DNA of 37,916 nt from an uncultured Prevotellaceae bacterium (lineage in GTDB: Bacteria > Bacteroidota > Bacteroidia > Bacteroidales > Muribaculaceae): assembly GCA_900316835.1 (NCBI GenBank), contig ONEL01000030.1, forward strand, positions 1 to 37,916, in the 5' to 3' direction. The translations under genes and the position numbers were made by a program. Below are positions 25,390-32,199 of this stretch, piece by piece. Position 1 is the stretch's first letter, and every line of letters begins with the position of its first letter. The notes beneath the pieces are model-generated. The model was not told the origin of the DNA and did no database searches. It was given only the letters and a program-made list of their open reading frames with translations.

Positions 25390-26871
25390 ATGAAAAAGAT
25401 ATTTTTAGCAGGTCTCTTGGTGCTCGGGTTGGCAACCACTTCATGCGATAGCTACCTCGACATTAACGAAGACCCTAATTCTCCCTCACAGGAGAACATG
25501 ACACCCTCGATGATGCTGCCTGCCGCCGAGATGAACCTCGCGCACAGCTATGGCGACTACCTGCGCACCGTGGGCGGATATTTCGCACAGCACTTCTCTC
25601 AAGAATTTGGCACTAGCAACTATCTGGACTATAGCCAGTTCAACCAGAGTCCCACTCGTTCAAGCTCAATGTATATACAGCTCAATACACGAGCCCTTAA
25701 CAACATCAAGAGCATCATGGAACTTGCCACAGCAAGCGAGGACTGGGGTACTTATCTAGCCGCAACAACCCTCAAGGCATATATCTATCAAGTGCTTGTA
25801 GACTGCTATGGCGAGGTTCCTTACAGCGAGTCGCACAATCTCAATATCTTGACTCCAAAGTATGACGATGGTCAAGAAATCTATGACGGCATTCTAGCTG
25901 AGCTTGATGATGCGCTTTCTAAAGCTAGCGCTGGCGACCAAGTGGCTACCAGCCTGCTTTTCCCAAATGGTAATGCGGGCAATTGGATTAAGTTTGCCAA
26001 CGCCTTGAAGTTACGCATCCTCACACGCGAGAGCGGTGTTAAAGACGTTAATAGCCAGATTGCCGCGCTCATCAACGAGGATAACTTCCCAAGTAGCGAC
26101 GTTCAGTTTGCCGGTTGCTGGAAAAATGAGGCTGGTCAAGCCAACCCATTCTTCCTGGAGGACGCTTTTGCAAGCTATGGCGCTTCGCAAATCAACATCA
26201 TCCTCAACCTGGCACTGTTGAACACCATGAACGATGCTTCCGACGCTCGCTTGGCAGCCTATTTCACACCTAACGGTAGTGGTCAGTTCACTGGTGGTGT
26301 GAGTGGAACCAATTTCGCTACTACTAATAACTACAAGGCTAACTACTGGTGCCGTCCTAACGCGCACTACAATGATCCCGTGGTGCTGATTAGCGTGTCG
26401 GAAATCAATTTCCTCATTGCCGAGTACTATGCAAAGAACAAGAACGCCGGTCAGGCTCAGGCCTATTACCGTGCCGCCATCGAGGCATCGTTTGCTAAGG
26501 CTGGTGTTACCGGTGTTGATGCTGTTATTGAAGCATACCCACTCGACATCAACAACTACAAGGAGGCAATCGGTATCCAAAAGTGGGTTGACCTCTCGGG
26601 CTACAACAGCTTTGAGGCTTGGTGCGAGATGCGTCGCCTCAAGTATCCCGTAATGGGCACTGTTGCAGGTGAGGACATCTACAATGCTACAACCGACGAG
26701 TATCATCCTGAGTATCTTGTTCCTGGAACACTCTACAAGCCCATCAACGTGAACTCAGCACTAGGCAATGGAATTTTGCAACGCTTCCCCTATGCCGAGT
26801 CGTCGGCTAACCGCAACCAGAACACCCCAACCTATCCTGGTGACAATGCGCCAGTATTTTGGGCTAAGTAA
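25390..26871 (+). CDS. SusD/RagB-family substrate-binding lipoprotein
   Basis: A surface lipoprotein that closes over the SusC pore and captures ligand. From the ATG at 25390 (MKKIFLAGLLVLG) it has a lipobox LATTSC with Cys19. An ATG at 25375 exists, but GGAG at 25377-25380 is well placed for the start at 25390. The mature N-terminus CDSYLDINEDPNSP is typical of the SusD/RagB group closest to SusD-like-2. Helical repeat-like stretches (about 90-160), FANALKLRILTRESG, SEINFLIAEYYAKN and YKEAIGIQKWVDLSGYNSFEAW are family landmarks. It begins 21 bases after the SusC stop. Confidence 0.93.
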   Translation: MKKIFLAGLLVLGLATTSCDSYLDINEDPNSPSQENMTPSMMLPAAEMNLAHSYGDYLRTVGGYFAQHFSQEFGTSNYLDYSQFNQSPTRSSSMYIQLNTRALNNIKSIMELATASEDWGTYLAATTLKAYIYQVLVDCYGEVPYSESHNLNILTPKYDDGQEIYDGILAELDDALSKASAGDQVATSLLFPNGNAGNWIKFANALKLRILTRESGVKDVNSQIAALINEDNFPSSDVQFAGCWKNEAGQANPFFLEDAFASYGASQINIILNLALLNTMNDASDARLAAYFTPNGSGQFTGGVSGTNFATTNNYKANYWCRPNAHYNDPVVLISVSEINFLIAEYYAKNKNAGQAQAYYRAAIEASFAKAGVTGVDAVIEAYPLDINNYKEAIGIQKWVDLSGYNSFEAWCEMRRLKYPVMGTVAGEDIYNATTDEYHPEYLVPGTLYKPINVNSALGNGILQRFPYAESSANRNQNTPTYPGDNAPVFWAK

Positions 26872-26908
26872 TTATAGTCAAGGTTAATACACTTAAAATG
26901 ATTTTATT

Positions 26909-27634
26909 ATGAAGATATTTAAATATTTAGCATTCGGTGCTCTGGTGGCCTTGACACTCAACTCGTGTAGCAAGGACACTGAGGGCAAGACCGATATCCT
27001 CTACTATCCCGTTATCACTCTGGAAGGTGGTGATGTGTTGCTCAGTGTGGGGGATGAATTTGTAGACCCAGGCTATAGTGCCTCACTCAATGGCGAGGAC
27101 TACACTAGCAATGTGGAAGTCACAAGCAATGTTGACACGAGTGCTCCTGGTTTCTACACAGTGTACTATTCGGTAAAGAACCCCGAGGGCTTCACAGCTA
27201 CCGAGAAGCGTAACGTGTGGGTTAACAACCCCGGTCACTTTGACAACATCTACTGGGGTGAATGCAAGCATAAGACTAATGCCGCTCGTCACTACTATAA
27301 TTCTCCTATCTCCATTCAGGACATGGGTGATGGTTTTTACTTGATTAGCGACCTGCTGTGTGGCTACTACACCTATGGCGTCTATCCTGGCTACCCCTAT
27401 GATTTCGATGCCGAGTCGGTACTTCAACTCAACGCCGACAATAGTGTAGAGCTCATTGAGGAAGGTGATTTCTACTTCTATGACCCCGAAGATCCCGAGC
27501 AGATGTACGACGGTTTGTTCGACCCCACAACAGGTGTCTTTACCTATCGTTTGAATTACTATATTGGTGGTGGTGCGATACTCACTCCAATCACCGAGGA
27601 CAACTACCCCGATGGACTTCCTATTCCTGAATAA
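26909..27634 (+). CDS. Surface lipoprotein with DUF5011/BT_2262-like immunoglobulin-fold domain
   Basis: A 241-residue lipoprotein with the signal MKIFKYLAFGALVALTLNSC (Cys20). After a short acidic linker, residues about 35-108 form a DUF5011-like Ig domain (PVITLEGGDVLLSVGDEFVD, then DTSAPGFYTVYYSVKNPEGF). The rest (GHFDNIYWGECKHK to the end) resembles the C-terminal part of the BT_2262 group. In Bacteroides thetaiotaomicron the equivalent protein is part of a SusCD complex with two accessory lipoproteins. It begins 37 bases after the SusD stop. It probably sits on the cell surface beside the transporter and helps bind cargo; the ligand is unknown. Confidence 0.82.
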   Translation: MKIFKYLAFGALVALTLNSCSKDTEGKTDILYYPVITLEGGDVLLSVGDEFVDPGYSASLNGEDYTSNVEVTSNVDTSAPGFYTVYYSVKNPEGFTATEKRNVWVNNPGHFDNIYWGECKHKTNAARHYYNSPISIQDMGDGFYLISDLLCGYYTYGVYPGYPYDFDAESVLQLNADNSVELIEEGDFYFYDPEDPEQMYDGLFDPTTGVFTYRLNYYIGGGAILTPITEDNYPDGLPIPE

Positions 27635-27657
27635 TTTAAAGAAAGGAGAAAGATAAT

Positions 27658-28176
27658 ATGAAAAAGTCATTATATTCAATATTAGCGCTGATGGCAATGC
27701 TCCTTGCATTCACATCATGCGAGAAAGATGAGATTGAGAACACCGCTATAGTAACCATGGCAGGTGAATGGGATGTTGTAGTCGACGCTGTCGATGAGAA
27801 TGGAAACGTTCTCTATGAAGACCCCTATGGCGAAGGCACTGTGCAAATTGCTACTTACAACCTTGCTAGCAATGGCACTAACCAAATGTGGCTTGATGAC
27901 CAGGGCACCTTCTGGAACTACAAACTCATCGTCGACATCGACCTAGACAATCTCACATTCTCATGCCCCGAGAAGGACTATGACGCCGCTGGCACAGGCA
28001 CTGCCATTATCACCGATGGCAAGATAACTCCTGGAGGAGCTGTCAAGGCCAATGGTATGCCTAACGATGCCATCTCGTTCTATGTGGTCTTCAGCGACGA
28101 TGACTATGCTGGAGTGGCCTATGACCGCCTGTGGGTTCATGGCATGCGTCACACTGGCTTCACAGCCGACGATTAA
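27658..28176 (+). CDS. Lipid_bd-family surface lipoprotein (BT_2261-like)
   Basis: A 172-residue lipoprotein with the signal MKKSLYSILALMAMLLAFTSC (Cys21), followed at once by EKDE, the kind of acidic stretch that acts as a surface export signal in Bacteroidota. The body is a small beta-barrel-like fold (VTMAGEWDVVVDAVDENGNV, WNYKLIVDIDLDNLTFSCPE, ISFYVVFSDDDYAGVAYDRL, VHGMRHTGF), fitting the Pfam family called lipid-binding putative hydrolase. The name is historical; no active site is evident. It is the last gene of the SusC/D operon and is closed by hairpins at 28181-28201 and 28240-28272. Confidence 0.82.
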   Translation: MKKSLYSILALMAMLLAFTSCEKDEIENTAIVTMAGEWDVVVDAVDENGNVLYEDPYGEGTVQIATYNLASNGTNQMWLDDQGTFWNYKLIVDIDLDNLTFSCPEKDYDAAGTGTAIITDGKITPGGAVKANGMPNDAISFYVVFSDDDYAGVAYDRLWVHGMRHTGFTADD

Positions 28177-28180
28177 TGTC

Positions 28181-28272
28181 AGCCCCCACGCACATGGGGC
28201 TCAATCTCATGATTAGAGAACCATTGTGGCAATAATATCCAAGGGTCGCACGGCTAAGCTGTGCGACCCTTG
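28181..28272 (+). terminator. Two hairpins ending the SusC/D operon
   Basis: AGCCCC (28181-28186) pairs with GGGGCT (28196-28201). Further on, 28240-28272 is a near-perfect hairpin with a stem of 15 bp and a three-base loop, core AAGGGTCGCAC paired with GTGCGACCCTT. The run of T after it is short, but the stem is very stable. It may also stop the convergent transcript of the portal-like gene. Confidence 0.65.
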
Positions 28273-28388
28273 ATGTCTTGTTGTGAAAGTGAGTATTGTG
28301 ATCAACAACCTTGGTTAGGGTTGATATCTATGGTTGTACCTAATGGTTTCTTGAGTGCATGTGTGCATTATCCATTATCTCACAGAGG

Positions 28389-29777
28389 CTATAGCCGAGC
28401 TATTTTGTTGTCGCGGTTGAGGCGGAAGTTGGTGAACGTGCCGAAGATGTCGCTCAGGGCAATCACGGCATTGGCGGTCTCGTTCTGGTAAAGAGTGGCG
28501 CTGTTACCGCTTACTGTTGAGCGTCCCTGCAGGGCTCCTGTGACGCCCGAAATTTCCTCGAGCAACTGCATTTGCAGCTTCACCATCTCGTATGCCCCAA
28601 TATTAGTGTTGTTGACCGAGATTTGCTCAGGTTTGGCATTGCCATAGTTTGGGTTATAGGGCAAGATGCCGTTGCATTTGCTCCACACCTCCCTAATGTC
28701 TTCCCAGGTGAAGCCGTCGGGCAGAGCCGTCTCGGGGAAGACGAGCACACCCTTGGCGCTCGCCATCATGATGTTGTTGATGAGGGTGATGATTTGGTTC
28801 ACCGCCTTTTGCTGGTCAATGATGCCTTCTACAAAGGAATGCACCTCGCCATCGGTGAGAGGGTAGAACTTCATGACAAAGGGGTGAGAGCCATGTGCCC
28901 ACGGCGAGTCCCACTCGGCAAGCAAGTCGCCCATGGGTGTGAACCAGCGGCAGTGCCATGTGGTAGCGATGTCCCAGTGGGTGGTAATACCAGGAGCGTT
29001 CTTGACCTTGGTGGTTGCCGGCACAAGCTTCACTTGTGCTGTGGCATGGTCGTGGCACAGCAGTATCTCGCGATTCTCGAGAGTCCACACCTCAATGGCT
29101 CGGCACTTGCCACCCTGTGTGGGCGTCCAGAAGCTTGTTGCCAAGTGTGAGTCGGCACCAATGGCATGGGCAAAGTCGATGGCTCGCTCTTGGCAGTCAT
29201 TACGATACAGGTTTCTTATCCACCGTGCTTTAGATCTCGAGCCATGTGCAACAATCTTCAACAGTTGCGCCATGGAGAGCTCGTGCAGTTGTCCCACCAT
29301 CTCGCAATCACGTGCCAGTGGGTCCTCAATGTGATTGATGAAAAAATTGTTGAGGTTCACATTTTCCACCTTCACCCAGTGGCGCCACAGGTCGCGCTCA
29401 ATGGCAATGCGTTGCACCGCGGTTCCCGAGATGAGGAATTCCTCGAGCGCACGGCTATCGAGTTCCTCAAGTTGGTTTTGCTCGTGCACAAGCGCCACGT
29501 TTTTGTTGGCTGGGACGCGATTAGTGATACACTCGGTGCGATAACGTCCCACGATGGTTTTTATCATCTGGCGAATGAGGTTGTTAGTCATGGGTGGCGT
29601 GCCACCTCGTGCGTAGGCCTCATATTCGGTCACAGTGCCCCCTGCAGCGGTGGTGACAGTGTCGCTCCACTGGTCGCCGTAGGCAAATCGCTTGTTTCGC
29701 AATCTGCGACTTCGCAGTGCGCTGGCTCGACACCAAGCCGAGTAGGCTGCGTGTAAAATGGATTGGTTCTGTTGCAT
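28389..29777 (-). CDS. Phage portal-like protein (P22-like type)
   Basis: A 462-residue protein resembling the portal-like proteins of Bacteroidales phages and prophages. Typical parts are RNKRFAYGDQWSD near the N-terminus, NNLIRQMIKTIVGRYR, LDSRALEEFLISGTAVQRI, ENVNLNNFFIN, the central WDSPWAHGSHPFVMKFYPLT, then SFVEGIIDQQKAVNQIITLI, NPNYGNAKPEQ and a helical end (LLEEISGVTGALQGRS, then IALSDIFGTFTNFRLNRDNK). In a phage the portal is the dodecameric channel for DNA packaging. Here only an M15 peptidase gene accompanies it, 48 bases upstream. It appears full length compared with what I recall of the group, with no frameshift. No terminase, capsid or integrase gene is present. Confidence 0.75.
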   Translation of the reverse strand: MQQNQSILHAAYSAWCRASALRSRRLRNKRFAYGDQWSDTVTTAAGGTVTEYEAYARGGTPPMTNNLIRQMIKTIVGRYRTECITNRVPANKNVALVHEQNQLEELDSRALEEFLISGTAVQRIAIERDLWRHWVKVENVNLNNFFINHIEDPLARDCEMVGQLHELSMAQLLKIVAHGSRSKARWIRNLYRNDCQERAIDFAHAIGADSHLATSFWTPTQGGKCRAIEVWTLENREILLCHDHATAQVKLVPATTKVKNAPGITTHWDIATTWHCRWFTPMGDLLAEWDSPWAHGSHPFVMKFYPLTDGEVHSFVEGIIDQQKAVNQIITLINNIMMASAKGVLVFPETALPDGFTWEDIREVWSKCNGILPYNPNYGNAKPEQISVNNTNIGAYEMVKLQMQLLEEISGVTGALQGRSTVSGNSATLYQNETANAVIALSDIFGTFTNFRLNRDNKIARL

Positions 29778-29825
29778 AGATTAAAGGGATATAATGAGTT
29801 AATTATTACGTGTTGACAGCGACGA

Positions 29826-30224
29826 CTATTTTATCGCGAAGTAGTGCCGGCGGTGGTGAGGACCATAGGAGAGGTGTAGCCATGCGTAGTCGTGCTCGTT
29901 AATGGCCTGGTCAACGGGTAGGTTGAGTTGTTGCAGTAGCGAGAACAATCGCTTGTTCTGTTCGCGAGAGCCAGCGGTGATGTCGGCAGCCTCGCCCAGG
30001 ATGTGCTGGCTCTGTGGCACACCTCCCACCGCCTTGTTGAGCTCGCGGCAACGGTAGCCACTGTTCACGTGTATGGGTGCGCCCCAGGCTTCCCGCAAAG
30101 GGTCGAGAATGTTGTCAACGAGTGCATGTAGATTGTTAATAACTAGCTGCGAGGGAGTGTTGTCGATGCCTCGCTGGCGTGCTGTGGTGGAGCGTGTGAG
30201 CTCTTCGATAGTGAAATGTTTCAT
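29826..30224 (-). CDS. M15-family peptidase (phage endolysin-like)
   Basis: A 132-residue zinc peptidase of the M15_3 type. It starts with the usual MKHFTIEELTRSTTARQRGI and carries HVNSGYRCRELN, the metal ligands His74 and Asp81 in SQHILGEAAD, and His117 in AWLHLSYG. Such enzymes cut D-Ala or L-Ala/D-Glu bonds in peptidoglycan peptides and often serve as phage endolysins. It has no signal peptide, as expected for an enzyme released by a holin or used inside a virion. A -7 box, TACTTTTG, lies at 30261-30254 on the minus strand. It is cotranscribed with the portal-like gene downstream. Confidence 0.88.
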   Translation of the reverse strand: MKHFTIEELTRSTTARQRGIDNTPSQLVINNLHALVDNILDPLREAWGAPIHVNSGYRCRELNKAVGGVPQSQHILGEAADITAGSREQNKRLFSLLQQLNLPVDQAINEHDYAWLHLSYGPHHRRHYFAIK

Positions 30225-30253
30225 GGTAGTTGATTAATTTTGATTGTGAGTCG

Positions 30254-30261
30254 CAAAAGTA
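30254..30261 (-). promoter_or_regulatory. -7 box for the M15 peptidase and portal-like genes
   Basis: TACTTTTG on the minus strand fits TAnnTTTG, 30 bases upstream of the ATG at 30224. No clear -33 element is seen. Its presence suggests that the two phage-type genes can be transcribed on their own. Confidence 0.4.
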
Positions 30262-30370
30262 AAAAAGCGGCTCACATGGATACCACATTAAAAAAACACG
30301 CTCAAGCATGGCGAGTGCTGCAAGCAAAATGCTTGAATGAGAATAATTTTCAAAAAAAAGGATATTTTAA

Positions 30371-30401
30371 TTGCGAATTATAAATTTAATGTTTACTTTT
30401 G
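30371..30401 (+). promoter_or_regulatory. Bacteroidota-type promoter for the GYF-TM2 gene
   Basis: TTG at 30371-30373, a 20-base spacer and TACTTTTG at 30394-30401. The leader to the ATG at 30450 is about 42 bases and A/T-rich. Confidence 0.6.
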
Positions 30402-30449
30402 TGCTATAGAAAAAGAAATCAATATTGTTATTATTAAAATCTAACTATT

Positions 30450-31046
30450 ATGGCTCAATATTATTTAGAAAAAAATGGGCAACAACTAGGCCCATTCGAA
30501 GTAAATCAGCTCATTGCTAATGGCATGACTCCAGAATCGCTAGTGTGGACAGCAGGCATGGCTGGATGGGCTCGCGCTGCCGAGGTCGCTGAGCTTGCAC
30601 CACTCTTTGTCGCTCAGCCACAACCGCAATATCAGGCTCCACAGCCTCAGTATCAAGCTCCACAGCCACAATATCAGCAACCAGCCTACCAGCAACCCAT
30701 GGGTGGCGGTGGCAACAAGCAGAAGGTGGACATGTTCATGATGGCCAATCGCGATAACTTCCCCGTTGAGCGCATTGGTTACATACAGGAGCGCTTGTCG
30801 ATGCTTGACGAAAACACCCTCAATTCTATTCAAATGCTGCAATTCAAGAGCCCAATGACAGGCTTGTTGCTCTCATTGTTCCTCGGGGCCTATGGAGTAG
30901 ACCGCTTCTGGCTAGGTGAGAACGGCAAGGGTATTGGCAAGCTTCTCACTTGCGGAGGTTGCGGAATATGGGCAATCATCGACTGGTTTAGTATCCAAAA
31001 GGATACTCGTGAGAAGAATTTCGAGTTAATCTCACAGTATATTTAA
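30450..31046 (+). CDS. GYF_2 and TM2 domain membrane protein
   Basis: A 198-residue protein. Residues 1-52 are a GYF_2 domain ([33 protein letters not shown]), a fold that binds proline-rich peptides in other systems. A linker of Gln, Pro and Tyr follows with three near-copies of PQYQAPQ, encoded by 21-base DNA repeats. The C-terminal TM2 domain has two membrane helices ([20 protein letters not shown], then [20 protein letters not shown]). This architecture, common in Bacteroidota, has no firm function. The DUF2752 gene downstream is a frequent neighbour. Confidence 0.9.
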   Translation: MAQYYLEKNGQQLGPFEVNQLIANGMTPESLVWTAGMAGWARAAEVAELAPLFVAQPQPQYQAPQPQYQAPQPQYQQPAYQQPMGGGGNKQKVDMFMMANRDNFPVERIGYIQERLSMLDENTLNSIQMLQFKSPMTGLLLSLFLGAYGVDRFWLGENGKGIGKLLTCGGCGIWAIIDWFSIQKDTREKNFELISQYI

Positions 31047-31073
31047 TCTCGCTCCCATTGCTTAAAGACTCAC

Positions 31074-31137
31074 TGAGAGTGTGTGCCAAAAAAGTGAATT
31101 GCGCTCATTGCCAATTTCATTTTGGCACATGCTCTCA
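31074..31137 (+). terminator. Long hairpin between the TM2 and DUF2752 genes
   Basis: TGAGAGTGTGTGCCAAAA at 31074-31091 pairs with 31120-31137 at 16 of 18 positions, with a 28-base loop. It may end the TM2 transcript or, if read through, sit in the leader of the DUF2752 gene. The loop is long for a simple terminator. Confidence 0.45.
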
Positions 31138-31191
31138 TGCTATTTTCAAGGAGGACCCCAAATCCTAATGACCGAATTGGGATAAAAACTA

Positions 31192-31617
31192 TTGACTAAA
31201 GCTGATAAAAAAAATAATTATTTCTCGGCTGGCAATCGGCGCTCGTGGGTGTGGTGGTTGCTGGCTGTTGTGCTAGTGGCATGTGCACTGGCATTCTATT
31301 ATTTCATAAATCCGTCGTCGGCTTTATGGTTCCCGCGTTGCCCCATCAAGTTTCTAACAGGCTTCAGCTGTCCGGGTTGTGGAGGGCAGCGAGCGACCCA
31401 TGCTCTGCTGCATGGCAACGTGGGTGAGGCACTGTCCTATAACTATTTCTATATCATTGCCATTCCGTTTGTGATAGCCTTGTGCGTGTCATTTGTTCTC
31501 AAGAAGTTACACAAGGGCAAGCGTTTCGTTAGCCTAGTAGAGCACAAAGCGGTGGTGTGGACCGTGGTAGCTACCGCAATCCTATGGACCATAGCTCGAA
31601 ACGTGCTAAACATCTGA
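31192..31617 (+). CDS. DUF2752 membrane protein
   Basis: A 141-residue protein with three membrane segments (about 17-38, 80-100 and 119-138) and the DUF2752 signature RCPIKFLTGFSCPGCGGQRA (two Cys pairs that could bind metal), followed by ALLHGNVGEALSYN. The function is unknown. The frame has no ATG: the upstream stop is at 31183-31185 and the first usable codon is the TTG at 31192. A purine-rich AAGGAGG at 31148-31154 precedes a five-codon mini-ORF (ATG at 31168, stop at 31183), so coupling is possible. It follows the GYF-TM2 gene on the same strand, as is common in the group. Confidence 0.82.
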   Translation: MTKADKKNNYFSAGNRRSWVWWLLAVVLVACALAFYYFINPSSALWFPRCPIKFLTGFSCPGCGGQRATHALLHGNVGEALSYNYFYIIAIPFVIALCVSFVLKKLHKGKRFVSLVEHKAVVWTVVATAILWTIARNVLNI

Positions 31618-32199
31618 AACAAAAATTGATTTTTTAACAATAGTGTCCGATAAAATTTTTAGAAACCAATCTCACTTGCCATGCTCAAAGTGTCATTCTC
31701 ACTGCCCTTACTGTTTTGCAACACCCTTCCCCCTGTTTTATCGAGTCAATAATTGTTTTTTGCTTTATCGTTGCCCACCTTTTTTCCACTGATCCCCCTT
31801 TTGGACCTTCCAAGTTTGGTGGTAAAAGTGTAAGAATAAGTGTTCCATATGTTGGGAAATATTTATACACTACCAAATGGATAATTATAAAATAGTGACC
31901 TAAAACACTGTGTAAGTGAGTGTGTTGATTTAAGCATAATTTCTGAATATTAACGAAAATATGTGAACGACTACAAAAATTAACAATTTTCAAGTGTTGC
32001 ACTGACGACTTTTTTGACATAACTTTGCAAACGATTACTATTCAGTTATTATTGGATTCTATTGACTCGGCACTTGAAAAAGTGGCGAGAATTTTTGTGG
32101 TAAAAAAACAAATATATTTCAATTTCGTTACAAGCCGATATTTAACATCTTTACATTAATATATAGAATTACAAACTAAAAACAAAAAACGAAATTATT
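31618..32199. other. 582-base intergenic region with a solo IS end and a promoter
   Basis: The sequence TAGTGTCCGATAAAATTTTT at 31641-31660 matches the end sequence of the decayed IS4-type element at 35228-35594, but no partner end is nearby, so it is a lone remnant. The 111-codon minus-strand frame in this region looks non-coding. A promoter lies at 31997-32027. The rest is A/T-rich with nothing I recognise. Confidence 0.5.
31997..32027 (+). promoter_or_regulatory. Bacteroidota-type promoter for the 972-aa secreted protein
   Basis: TTG at 31997-31999, a 20-base spacer and TAACTTTG at 32020-32027. The start would be near 32033 and the leader about 165 bases. Confidence 0.55.

Noticed and set aside
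22141..28176. Classical polysaccharide utilisation locus
   Set aside because: No glycoside hydrolase, polysaccharide lyase, esterase or hybrid two-component sensor is encoded beside the SusC/D pair.
31685..32020. A 111-codon minus-strand gene
   Set aside because: It has biased, low-information sequence, no family motif, no promoter or start context, and it overlaps the promoter of the next gene.
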